Source: Edaphochlamys debaryana
Taxonomy: Eukaryota > Chlorophyta > Chlorophyceae > Chlamydomonadales
NCBI GenBank assembly: GCA_016858145.1
Contig: JAEHOE010000023.1
Location: forward strand, 1,116,001 to 1,180,000
Length of the DNA stretch: 64,000 bases
Direction: 5' to 3'
In this document: positions 1 through 11,430 of the stretch, one piece after another
How the letters are laid out: each line of letters begins with the position of its first letter
Position numbering within the stretch: position 1 is the stretch's first letter
Notes under the pieces: model-generated
Databases searched by the model: none
Told to the model about the DNA's origin: nothing
The model's input: only the letters and a program-made list of their open reading frames with translations
Made by a program: the position numbers and the translations under genes

Positions 1-3000
1 CAGGTCGTCCCCACTGAGCTTCTTGCTCGCCAGCTTCAGCCCAGGTGAGCTGCGAGGATGTCCAGACACCCCGCTGCATACGCACCAGCTCAGCTGCCTT
101 CTTGCGCTCCTCCTCCTCGATGCGACGGATCTCCATGCATGTGGGACAGGCGACGCTTGTAGGGCTCTGGCTGCACCTGCGGCGTCCGGGGGCACAGCAG
201 AGATGTCCGTCACCTCCATGCACGACCGAGGCACTCTGCGCCCCTCAGGCCAGCGGCTGCTTGGCTGAAGCCCCGGACTCTCTACCAGCTCTACCTACCC
301 GCCTCAGGCCCATCCCCCCCAGCACCCACTGGCGCGTCACGGTGTGGCCCTTGCTGCACGTGTCCAGCACAGGGGCCTTGCACCTGACCCTCTCGTGTTC
401 GGGGTCGTACGAGTGGCATCGCAGCATGCAGGGATGCCCGCACGACAGCACCACGTGGCAGGGCTGCGTGCAGCCGCCGTCCGGGGCCAAACGGGCAAAG
501 TCGGGCGGCTGGATGAGCAGCTGGCGCGTGCCGTGTTGCTGGCAGCAGGCGGGCAGGCCGGGCGCCACGAAGCCCTCTGCCTCCAGGGTGCGGAGCACGC
601 GGCCCCAGTGCCGCCGCGCCTCGGGGCTCTTGGCGTTGCGCAGGGTGTCCGAGTTACCTGCGGGGGTTGAGTGAGGCGAGCGCAGTTGGCCCAGGCCATT
701 GGAATCGAGCCGGGACCGGGCGGAGCAAGGGCTCTAGGCTCTGCAGTGCCACCGAGGGGACGGTAACTGGCCGGCTTACCGATGAGGACCATGCCTTGCC
801 GGGCGCGGGAGAGCAGCACGTTGATGCGCTCCGGCTCGCTCAGGAAGCCCACGCCGCCGGAGGCGTTGCTGCGGACCAGGGAGGCCACCACCATGTCCGC
901 CTCCTCGCCCTGGTAGTTGTCGATGGTGGCCACGCGCACGCCGCCCTTGCCGCCGTCCGCGCCGCCGCCTCGGCCCTTGCGGACAATGCCCACGCCCGCG
1001 CTGTCCTCCAGGCTGGACAGCGCCTGGGCTGAGGCCGCCGCCCGCAGGTCCCTTAGGTCCAGCTCGTCCAGCAGCACCTGCGGTTAGCGGTTGGGCAGCG
1101 ACGGGTAACGGTTTGTGGTTGAAGGCCACGCTCCGCTCCTCTGCCCAATGGTGAGGCCCTCTGCACCCAGCCCCACAGCGAGAGGGCTCGCCTGCAACGA
1201 CTGCTCCGACAGCGCCCGCTGCAGCTCCAGCAGCTGCCCAAGGTAGGGCGTCAGCAGCACCAGCTGCTCGGGCGCGTAGCCCTGCTGCAGCAGGTAGCGC
1301 ACCGTCTCCACGGCCAGGGCCACCTCGTGCATGTTCACCTGGCGGGAAGGGCAGGTGCGGGGCACGGGGTGATGAGGCGATGAGCACTTAGGTGCAGGGC
1401 CTGATTTGGGTGGGTCAGGCACGGAAGAGGGTACACGTTCTAACGCTGCCGCACCTTGGACACGCCGGCGGCCGCCGCGGCCATGCCCCACACGCCCGCT
1501 TCCTTCTCGCCCGCCTCGGGCTGCCGGTGGTCCACGAACGCCACCCGCTGGCCCGGCGGAAGGCCCCGCACGGGCGGGTGGGCGAGGGTGGAGTCGGCGT
1601 CGCGAAGGTCCGAGTACGTGGGGCGCACGAGGGCGGAGATCTGCACGGGCAATCAAGGCAGGAGTCAGGTAAGCCGAAGGGTTGGAGAGCAGACTGTACG
1701 AGCTGTGGATACATGCAGTGGAAGCAGTCCCTCAGCAAGGCCCCGCAGGATCCTGTTGCCCACCTGCGGGTGCATGCGGTGCTGCACCCCCAGCTGCGTG
1801 TGCGGGAAGCCCCCCAGCACCAGGCGCTCGAACAGGGACACGTTGAGGTCGTGACCAGCGCCGCTCTGGGGTGGGCCGGGGAGCGAGGGGAGGGCGGTGT
1901 GGGGGCCGTTGTGCGCAGGCGCGGCGTTACTGGTGGAAGGCGTGTACTGAGGGAGCCAGAAGCAAGGAGACCTGCTCAGTCCCTTGCCCCCGGGCCCCAC
2001 CCCATCCGCACCTGCACGGTCAGTGAGTAGCTCTCAACCTTGGGCCGCAGCTGCTTGTGGTCCCCGATCTGCGCACAGGGACAAAGCGAGCCTCAAGCCG
2101 TGCAAGCAACCAAGGGTGCTAGGAGCGGTCGCCATGCGAATGGAGGAAGGACCCACCAGGATGAGCTGCTTGGTGCGAGCGCTGATGCTGGTGAGCACGT
2201 GTGCCTCGAGCAGCTCGCCTGCGGTAAGGGCAGGGCAGCCTGAGCTAGGGCTCCCAGCGGCGCAGGGATGAGAACGGAGTCCGTACGTGCCCGCCTAACC
2301 CCCAGGTCCGTGCGGCACAAGCCCCGCACGCACCCGCCTCCTCCACCAGCACCACCCCCGGGTCCACCGCGGGGTCCCTCAGCAGCTCCTTAGCCATGGC
2401 CGCGCCCGTGGTGGTGCAGCCGATGACCCGGGCGCGGGAGAGGACGGTACGTGCCGGGCCGTCGTACAACGTGCGGATCTCGGCCATGACCTCGCCGCTG
2501 CGGGTCAGGGCCGACGCCAGTTCCGCCGCCCACCTGCGTGTAAATTGTGAAGGGCTGGCTGTGATGGCAGCGAAGGGAGGGGCAAGGATCGGCCTGGAGG
2601 AACAGGCGTGCAGGGCTCACCTCCCACGTCGCTCCCTGAGCCACGAAGCCGCCAGGTCGAGCCGCTTGGGCAGCGGGAGCCCCCACACGTCCTTGTCACC
2701 TCCGGCTGCTGCCCCTCCGCTGCCACGAGGGGGCCCCTCGAGAACACGAGAGTACACCCGCAACTTAGCGTCCTCGTACTCCATGACGCCGAGCTTCTCC
2801 TTGGCTTTCTTGCGCTCCTTCCTGTCCTGCACGTAGCTGACGTCAGGGTCTGCGGAGGAGTAGCCGCACAGCCAGCGCTCCCACGCATCGGCATCGGAGA
2901 TCTGTTCGTGGGCCTCCTCATGCTCCTCCTCCAAAAGGTCCTCGAGCTCCCCCCACAAGTTGATGAAGATGAAGTCGTCGTCGTCGTCAACTGCCCTCAC

Positions 3001-6000
3001 GCCGGCCGTGACCCTAAGCTTATCTTGCAGCCGTTCAATCTGGGGGCGAGGGATGGGACAGCGCACACTACCGGTGCCGGTAAAGAGGACGTGGCAGTGC
3101 GGACGGGGCCTCACATTCGCACGCACCTCCCCCTCCAGGTCGTCCGCCTCTTGGCGGAGGGCTTTGACGCGCCGAAACGCCACGTCGTCCAGCCGCGGGC
3201 GACTCATGTTGTTTGGGCCGGTCAGCTCGCGAAGGTTGTACGGCTGCAGCCTCTGCGGGGATCAGGGTAGCAGCATACGCAATACCGGGTGAGCAAACCC
3301 GCATACCGGTAGTTTTAATGGCATGGACCACCTCCACCACCGCACCTGGCTCTTGCTCCTGCCGCCGACACGGACGATGTCTGTGATGTCCTTGTCCAGC
3401 AGCGCCTCTAGGAACTGGGGATGCAACATGGGGGGCAGGGGAGGGGAGGAGTTTGGTGATGTGGGTCTGGCCTGCAGCGGTCCACCTAGAGATCAAAGGC
3501 ATCTTGGGAAGGAGCCTGCCCCCAACGTCCGTCACCTGGTCCAGCGCGTGGTTGGTGTAGCACACCACCAGGATGCGCTCGCCCTGGCTGAGGCGCAGGA
3601 TGGCGTCGCACAGCAGCACGCCCACGAACGTCTTGCCGGTGCCGGGAGGACCCTAGAGAGAGGACATGGAGCATTCTCAGGTAGGAGTGCACTCTTCATT
3701 TGAGCCTGGCTCACGCACCTGCACCAGGGCCACCCGCTGGCTGAGGCACTGCCGCAGGGACTCGGCCTGGCTGGGGTCCAGCCGCATACCGCTGGCCTCG
3801 AGCCGCTCCAGCTCCTGGAGGGAGGGGTGTGAGGGGTGAGGGGTATGAGGGGGGTGAGGCATGAGCACACGATGTGGGCCGGCTAGACGGACGGCTTGTA
3901 TGGACGATCCCACCTCGCTGGCAGCGTCGGGCGGCAGGTAGGTGACGGCCTGTGGGTGCTCCCCCAGCACCAGCTCCTCCGCCAGCGGCACGCCGGGCAT
4001 GGCTTGCAGAACCGACAGCACGGGCCGCACGGACAGGTAGTTTGAAGATACCTACATTGGGTGTCAGCAGGGTTCGCGCCTTCGTGAAGGGGCGCAGAGC
4101 TAGCAGTGACGCACAGACCCCTCCTAGGTCCTAGCCCCAGCAGTAGCCTGCCCATACCTGGACCAGCACGAGCTCCTCGCCCGCGAGCGCCGCCCCGCGC
4201 CCGAGCTCCTGCAGGAGGGCCTCGGCGCCCTGGGTGCGGCGGTCGAAGGAGATTCCCAGCATGGGCGCATCAGCGACCGCGGCCATCTCCTTGGGGTCGC
4301 GGCGCGTGATGATGCCAAAGAGGAGAGGGGTGAACGGGGTGTCGGCATCGATGGTGTTGGCAGGCCGCCGTGCGATGGCCACCAGCGCGTCGCTTGGCAG
4401 CGTTCCGCCATACTGTGACCAGTAGTCCTCTCGCTGCGCGTGGTGTGTGGAAGAGCGTGCAGTCAAATCGCGCGGATCAGCGATGCCGAAATCAGACTGC
4501 GGCGTGATGGCTAGACGTGCTGCTGAGGAGAGTCATAGCGGGTTGCTTAGCGAACCCGATGAAGCGCAAGGTCAAGGTCAAGGTCTCGAGGTCAAGGTCG
4601 GCAGCTCGCAACAGCTGAGCCGACAAGTGCGGCAACGGGCTCTGGTATGTAAATAACTACTTCAACACATTTGGATTTCTGCGTTACCGACAAGAGTGCT
4701 CGCGGACGACGGCACGGCACCACACGCGGCAAAACACCCTTGCTTGGCACCCTCCGCGACACCCCGAAACGCGCCTCTTTGGCCTTGGTCATCCGCGCCA
4801 CACGATGGGACTTGGACAGTCGCACAACCACCATGACGACCGGCCGGGGGTTCAAGGCAGCCCCCGCAACCGCCAGCAGGGGATAGACGTTCCGCTCAAG
4901 CTGGGCCTTGGTGACGTTCGAGCCCGGCGCCGGGGCATTGCTGGAGCTGCTGGGGTCCTTCCGGAAGCCCATCAGGGCCAGGGACTGGCGCAGGGGCAGC
5001 ACGAAGTCCTCGCGGAGGAGGCGGTAGTGCCGGTCCAGGAGCGCTGCCTGGGGGTCGCTGGGGGCACCAGCTGGCGCCGCCTCGGTGTCGCTGCCCCCGG
5101 CCGTGCGGGGAAGGTAGGGCTGGCGGAGGCAGAGCGCCTGCGCGACAAGGTGGGAAGTGAGAAGGGCATCAGTAGCGTCACAGCGCAGGGCAGCTATGAA
5201 AGGGTTGCAGCAGGTTGCAGCGCAAAATTTTAGCAGAACTGAGAGGAGGCCAACCAGCGAAGCTGTCCTCACCTCCTCTGATGTGGGCAGGACCGTGATA
5301 GACCTGCCGTGGGGTGACGAGGAAGCAAGCAAGTCCTCAACACGTCCTTGGCAACAGGCAAGTGCCACCATCCTTCAGCAGCCTGATGCCACGGCATCGC
5401 TGACAAGCCTGCCCTTCTCCCTCACCGGTAGTCCACGTGATCGTTGTCGTGGCGGCCGCCGGGTCCCAGCAGCAGGTCCTCCAGCGCCACACCGCCCGCG
5501 CCGGTCTTGCTGCCGGTCGATCCCCCCGCCGTCGCCGCCGCCTCGGCGGCCGCCGCCGCTCCCGCCAGCACCACCTTGAGCTGCTGCGCCACCTTGGTGG
5601 CGTCGCCCCCGTGGGACTGCAGCAGCTCCGCCAGGCGGAGCACGTCGGCGCTGCGGCGGACCTCCTCCACCTGCCGCAGCCGGAGAAAGGGCGAGAGCGC
5701 GTCTTTAGTTGGGGCTTGGTGCAAGTGGAAGGTGGGAGGTGCGTGACCCGCATTCCCGCACGCACCTGGGAGGCCAGGACCAGCAGCCACCATCCGACCG
5801 GCGCCGGGTCGGCCACGGCGCTCGCCTTCACGGCTGCCTCCACGCAGCCCAGCAGCCCTGGAACTCTGTAGAGGGCTTCCAGCAGCTGTAGCAGCGGGGC
5901 CCTGAGGAAGGTGAAAGGGGCACGCACTCAGTGGCAACCGCCGATCGACGCTAGCAGTGACGGATCCCTGCAGTCGCCAGCAAGGCCGTGAGTGAGGGAA

Positions 6001-6694
6001 AGCGGGCGGCGGCAGCTCTGTACAGTCCCCTTAGCCGCACCGGCACGTGCTGCCTGACAGCTGGTCGCTCCCTAGCAGGCGCAGCAGCGGCACCACGTGC
6101 GTGGCGATGCGTCCGGGGCTCCCGGCGTCCATGAGGGCGGACTTGAGGCGGGCGGCGCCAGCTTCCTGTGGGGCAGTGTGGGGCCAGACACGCGGAGGAC
6201 AGCAATGTAGACCTGTCAATGGTTTAAATGGATAGACGGTGCCATCAAAAGGATCTAGCCAACCCTGTGCTGGCGCTAGGTACAGCTGGCGGGGCCCATC
6301 CGCCGTCACGTGGCATGCCGACATGTCAAACAATGCCCGAGCTGGCGGGGCACGCTTGCGTGCGGGGTTCAACGACCCCTTAGGGGAGTCAACTTGCCGA
6401 GGGGTGCGTCAGGCGATACAGCAGGTCGATGGGGTCGTCGTACTCGAGCACTGCGTCGAGGAAGCGCGGGCCATCCTTGCTCGGGCTCCAGGCGGCATCA
6501 TGCTGCTTCGTGACCTTGTCAAAGAAGCGCCGCAGGTTCGGGGCGCCGCGACTATCTGCAGGGCACAAGAATGCAGCTCTCGCCTGACAGGTTGTGCGAG
6601 CAACGCTTGCGATGTGTCGGAGCATGCGATCATCACCGATTCCGTCCGTCTCCCGAGAGTCGCCCGAGCCCCTCACTTGCGGCTCGGTTGCCAT
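1..6694 (-). CDS. ZNFX1-like SF1 RNA helicase with NFX1-type zinc fingers (3' end outside window)
   Basis: The gene reads right to left through about 20 exons and continues past position 1. In the UPF1/ZNFX1 family such proteins are RNA helicases with C-terminal NFX1-type zinc fingers, linked to RNA surveillance and small-RNA inheritance. Visible in order: an N-terminal helical region (about 6556-5430); the ITVLPTSEE element (about 5300); the LLREDFVLPLR element of ZNFX1 proteins (about 5010); Walker A GPPGTGKT starting at 3652; YTNHALDQ (about 3540); motif II VVLVEEAG (about 2340); GDHKQLRP (about 2060); QHRMHPQ (about 1770); IDNYQGEEADMV (about 920); LLSRARQGM (about 800). A Cys/His-rich zinc-finger exon lies at about 656-325, and an acidic/basic exon ends near 93. 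Motif II has Glu for the first Asp, as in ZNFX1 relatives. The start is uncertain: the ATG at 6694 is the best candidate, but the phase into the next exon (acceptor near 6557) was not resolved. Confidence 0.85.
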
Positions 6695-7162
6695 ACAGGA
6701 CCGCAGTGACGTGCAGCGGCCGCCGCGGGGTCAGCGCAGGCAGCGCCCGGGCTGCACGGGGCCCGCCGAGGGCGGGGAGGGCGAAGGGCCTCACTTTCGC
6801 CGTGCACAGTTGCAGAGCGCGCCAGCGCAGGTCCAATTAAGAGCGATATATGCACAACGCCTTCTTATGCACAGAGCGCGCGCCGAGATCTCCTCGGAGC
6901 AAATGGTAGGGCCGTGCTGGGGCCGTGAAGTTCACGGCGCAAACCCTAGTCTCCACACCTCTAACCCGCGGTCTCGCTCTCCGCGAGCGCCTACGCGGCC
7001 GGTACCAGCCGCTTGGCCCCTATGTCCAGTCCCACAGCGCGTCTTCCCTCCTCCTGCGCTCCTGGCCAACCTCACATATTTCCACCCTCCAGCCACACCC
7101 GCTACCCGCCCAGCCCACCATGCCCGTCTACCCCCCTTCCGCACGCCCCCTCCCACTGGGTC

Positions 7163-10100
7163 TCACGGCAGGAACGACAGCCCCCTGGGCCGCAGCCGCG
7201 TCACGGGCGGCGCCTGCGTGGCCCCCTCCAGCGCCGCGTACTGCTGCGTCAGCTCCCCCACGGCCTCGGCGGCCTCCGCGAAGCCCGCAATGTCCATGTA
7301 CTGCTCGTAGTGGTGCGTGTAGAACCTGGGGGCCGGGGGGCAGGTGGCTTTAGGTTTCAGAAGGGGTTGGGCTGGAGTGCATTTCTGGCAGCGCAGGGCC
7401 CTGGTAGGCAAGCCAAGCCAAGTCACACCGTAGGTAGCACATGCTGTCAGACGGTGCTTTCGATACGATATCCACGCCGCATGGCCCGCAGCGAACCGCC
7501 ACCCCGCCCTTGCGCCCGCTCGCCTGCGCTTGTAGAGCTTGTCGAAGCGCTCCCGCATGGTCTGGAAGGTGCCCGCTATGGCGGTGTTGTTGGCCAAGCA
7601 CAGCAGGCCGAAGGGGCAGCCCACGGGCGGCGTGGAGCAGATGCCCAGCTTGAAGCCCTGTAATGGGGAAGGGACGGGGATGCGGGACGGGCAGGGGCAC
7701 GGTGGAGTGGGTTGCCAGGGTTGCCACGTCCACTTTTGCGCCATCAGGCGCGCTCCTCACAAACCTCTCGCACGCGACTTGACCTGCTGGGCGAGTCAAT
7801 CCTTGCTTCCTGCCTCATGAAGCGCAGAACCTGTGTGGGTCCCACCGCATGCTGGGTCCCTCACCATCACCACCACCACCAGTACCCCTGCGCGCACCTC
7901 GCTGTTCCAGTGCACCATCTTGAGCTGCGGCCGCAGGCGGGCCACGTTGCGGTTGATGTCGGCGATGGTGGCGGTGGGGCCCCGCGCGATGAGGCCGCAT
8001 GCCAGGTAGGTGCCGTGGCGGGGGTCGGCGCGGATGAGCTGGTTCTCGCGGCTGAACACCTCGCCAAACACCTGGAGGATTGGGGAGGCCGGAAGAGGGA
8101 GTGTGGGATGGAGGGGTTGAGGTGGAGAGGTGGAAGAGGTTGGTGCGCAGATGCTGAGGGCGAGCTGAAGGCGTGTCACCGTCCCTGCCTGCCTCCGTCC
8201 TCCCTCGTACCTGGTCCAGCGTTCGCGGCTGCGAGGCCAGCGCTTGGCGGCCCACGTCCTTCTCCTTGGGCGGGGGCGTGAGGGGCGACATGGAGGACAG
8301 CAGGAAGTGCATCCTGGGGGCGGACAGGGACCGGCGGAGGTCAGACGGGGGGGGCCTTCGTTGGCGACTTCGTCTGGCCTTCGTCGCGACGCAATACCGC
8401 CCGCCCGCCCACCGCAAACAGGGCACGGGCACGGGCAAGCCAGGTCAAGCACCGAACTCCGACACTGATACGGCCCGGAAGAGACGCAAACGAAAGAGAC
8501 GCGGCGACGCACTTGGGGTAGGGCACGAGGTTCATGGTGATGTCGTTGAGGTCGACGTTGAGCGGCCCCTCGAACCGCACAGAGGCGGTCATGTGCAGCA
8601 GCATGGACGCAGCGACGCCGTTCATGGCGTCGAAGGGCTTGGAGGTGGAGCCCCGCCCGCCGGCGGCCGCCCCGGCACCGGCGCTCGCGTCCCCCTCCTT
8701 GCCTGCGGTCACGGGCCGGGTAGCCCGCTCCATATCATCCAACGCGTCACGCGTAAGGTTACGGGAAGAGACCCGTATCGAGCTAGCTCGGCCTCCCCGC
8801 CGCTGCGAGCCTGCGACCCACAGCCAGTCAAAAGCAGGAAGCATGGAGCAGCTCCCACCGCGGCCACGCACCCGCCGCCTTCTCGCCCCGGTTGACGATC
8901 TCTATGAGCGCCTGGTTCTCGATGGGCAGCACGCAGTCGGCCGCCTCCACCAGCGTGTGCAGCGCCAGGAGCGCGTTGTAGGGCGAGGTGACCACGTCGT
9001 CCTCCTCCGAGGGAAACACGGAGCCAGTGAAGCGGAACACGCCGGGGAACTCGTCCTGGGAGCCAGGAGAGTGAGGTTGGGGCGGGGTGGGGTGCCGTGA
9101 GGCGCAAACGGGGAGCGGGCTTCATGCCCCCAGGGGACTGGGCGGGCTCGCGAGGGCGTACATGTCGGCTTCTAGCAGCGCGGGACAAGCCGGGTGCCGT
9201 AGTCCGCTTCTGGGGGTTGGTTGGACTCGGCCGCCAGCCCCAGCCTCAATCACCACCCCCGGCTTCCCCTCACCGCCAGCATCTGCACGATGTAGGTGCC
9301 CACGCCGCTGCCCGTGCCTCCGCCCAGGGAGTGGAGCAGCATGAAGCTCTAGCGGAGGCGGGGGAGGAAGCGGGGGCGGTCACGTTCACGGTTGCGAGCA
9401 CACCGGTCACGCTAAGACGAGCGGGTGTTGGTGGCATCCTCCGCTGGGGCCATGGCTGCTGGGGGCTCCCAACCTGCGACAGCCACTCGCCGACAGCTGG
9501 GTACCCCTTCACACCCCTCCCCCATCCTATTCCACGGACCGCACCCCACCTGGGGCGGGGCAACCCGCCACTCCGCCACCCTTCCCCCACTGACCCTTTC
9601 CCCACCTGCAGCGAGTCGCAGTCCTCCGTGGTGAGCCGGATCTTGTCCAGGATTGCGTCGTGGTACTGGGGGCCGTAGCAGTGGTGCCCGTGCGCCCAGT
9701 TGTTGCCGGCGCCGCTCACGTCGCTCACCAGCTGCCGCGTGTCCAGCACCTCGCCCAGCGGGCCCTGGCGGAGGGAGGGGGTTGGGTAGAGGGGATAGGG
9801 CGAGGGTATGGGGCGGTTGGGTATGGGTGGAGGGAGGGAGGGGATGAGGTGGGGTAGGTCGGTAGGGAAGGCTGGGGGCTTGACAGCGGGTGCAAGAGCG
9901 ACCATGCGTCACGTTTCCACCCAGCCGTCGGGCGCATCGCTGCCCTACTCCGGCGCCCCGCCCCCGCCCCACCCGTCTCTACAGATATGCACGCCTCCCT
10001 CCCACTGCCAGCCCCACCTTGAGCATCTCATTGATCACTCCGCACTCCATGTCCACAATCACCGACCGGGCCTGCAGGGATGACCGGCAGGGGTGGAGAG

Positions 10101-10828
10101 AGGCCCGTCCCGAGGCCCATCAACCCGCCAGGCCCCACACACGGGCACAGGGCATCGGTGCGGGAAACGGGAAGAGCAGGGGTGGTCCCAAAGGCTGCTT
10201 GGCAATCGATGCCCTCGGGGCGGGGAACCGGGTGCGGGTTACTGAGCCGTGGACACGCCACCGAGCTCGGGAGCGGGAGCAGCGGGCAGCGGGGGTGTGC
10301 GGAACGCCCCAGAGGCGGCCCCTACGCCAGCTCAGAGGCCAACCCACCTTGAGCGTCCGGATGGGACCGCGGCCATCCCCCACCGGCAGGTTCCTGCGGA
10401 GGCATGCCACGCAGCGTGTGTTGGCAAGCGCACGCGTCCGCCAAGGTGGGCTAACAGGGTGATTCCCCTGGCTGCCGGTACCCAAGGTCCCCAGCCCCCG
10501 TCAGCCAAGCCCCAGCCCGCCGGCCGCCTCGCTCACTGGGGGGGCTCCACGCGGGTGTCCACATTGCGGAAGAAGCTGCAGGCAAGTACGTATAGTGGTT
10601 TGGGAGCGTCCGACTGTCAAAGCTTTCGTGCAGGCGGCCGCAGCACTGCGATGCCGCGTTGGCGACCCCGCTATCATGCATCTGTGGCCCGGCTCACCTG
10701 CTCAGCGCCTCATCGTACACGCCCTTGACGTTGTAGGCTGCGTGCTCGCGCAACGCCAGCTCCCAGAAGCGGCAGCCCACCTGGTTGCCGCATTGCCCCA
10801 CCTGGATGGTCACCAGCTCCCGCGGCAT
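7163..10828 (-). CDS. Epsilon-tubulin (BLD2-type)
   Basis: Twelve exons join in phase to 483 codons, close to the usual ~475 residues: 10698-10828, 10537-10575, 10348-10393, 10018-10071, 9606-9764, 9274-9348, 8872-9055, 8513-8702, 8211-8313, 7898-8071, 7524-7657, 7163-7325. The N-terminus [18 protein letters not shown] is the tubulin nucleotide-binding start. The phosphate loop GGGTGSGVG lies in the exon ending at 9274, and [10 protein letters not shown] in exon 7. The family member needed for triplet microtubules and basal bodies is epsilon-tubulin (BLD2 in Chlamydomonas); alpha, beta and gamma forms are excluded by the N-terminus and by a family-like insertion in exon 8. That insertion is Gly/Ala-rich here. 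The last intron (7326-7523) has no GT donor in the right phase and needs GC-AG; it is also stop-free and 198 nt long, so retention would add 66 residues. Confidence 0.95.
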
Positions 10829-11430
10829 GTGGCCGTGCCTGCCACCGCCGCCGGAGCGGTCCCACCCGCCGTATGGATTCTTGCCCCTTGCTAGAGCACC
10901 GTATCACTTCGGGAAGCCTCCAGGCTGACAGCAGGGTCGGGTGAAGCGTGGGGATGCAGAGGGGGTGGGGAAGATCACCCCAACGCGTCTCCTCGGCACT
11001 TGCGGGCTAAGAACAACGATTTAAAGCTAAGCTGGTGTTGTGAGGAGTCCCGGGTGCCTACAGGAAACAACCCCGCCAAAACGCCGCTAGGGCTAGGCGA
11101 GGCTGCCGACAAGGAGTTGGTGCGGAAGCGATAGGTTTGCTTATGGCGTATCCGTTCCAGTATTGCTATCGCGTTGCAAGCAAGTCGCAAAGTGGGTGTT
11201 ATCTCTCTTGCTTGCCACGCCTCATGCGCCCCTCAACCGTTGCCCTTGCAAAAGCTTGTAGCTCAGTGTATACGTCAGTCCTGGCAGGAGGGGCTGTGAT
11301 GCTGGTCAGCAAAATAAAGGGCATCCGCAAGCTTCTGGACAGAGTACCCCAGCCGTGCAAACCCAGCTTGCTAAACTACTCACATACGACCTGTCTCCAC
11401 ACCTAAAGCCCCTCGTGGGCACGCTTGCGG
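10829..11430. other. Intergenic region between divergent genes (epsilon-tubulin / low-complexity plastid protein)
   Basis: About 600 bp separate the two start codons, so the region must hold both promoters and 5' UTRs. The stretch around 11110-11300 is clearly lower in GC than the flanks. No convincing TATA box or repeated operator was recognised. Confidence 0.5.
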
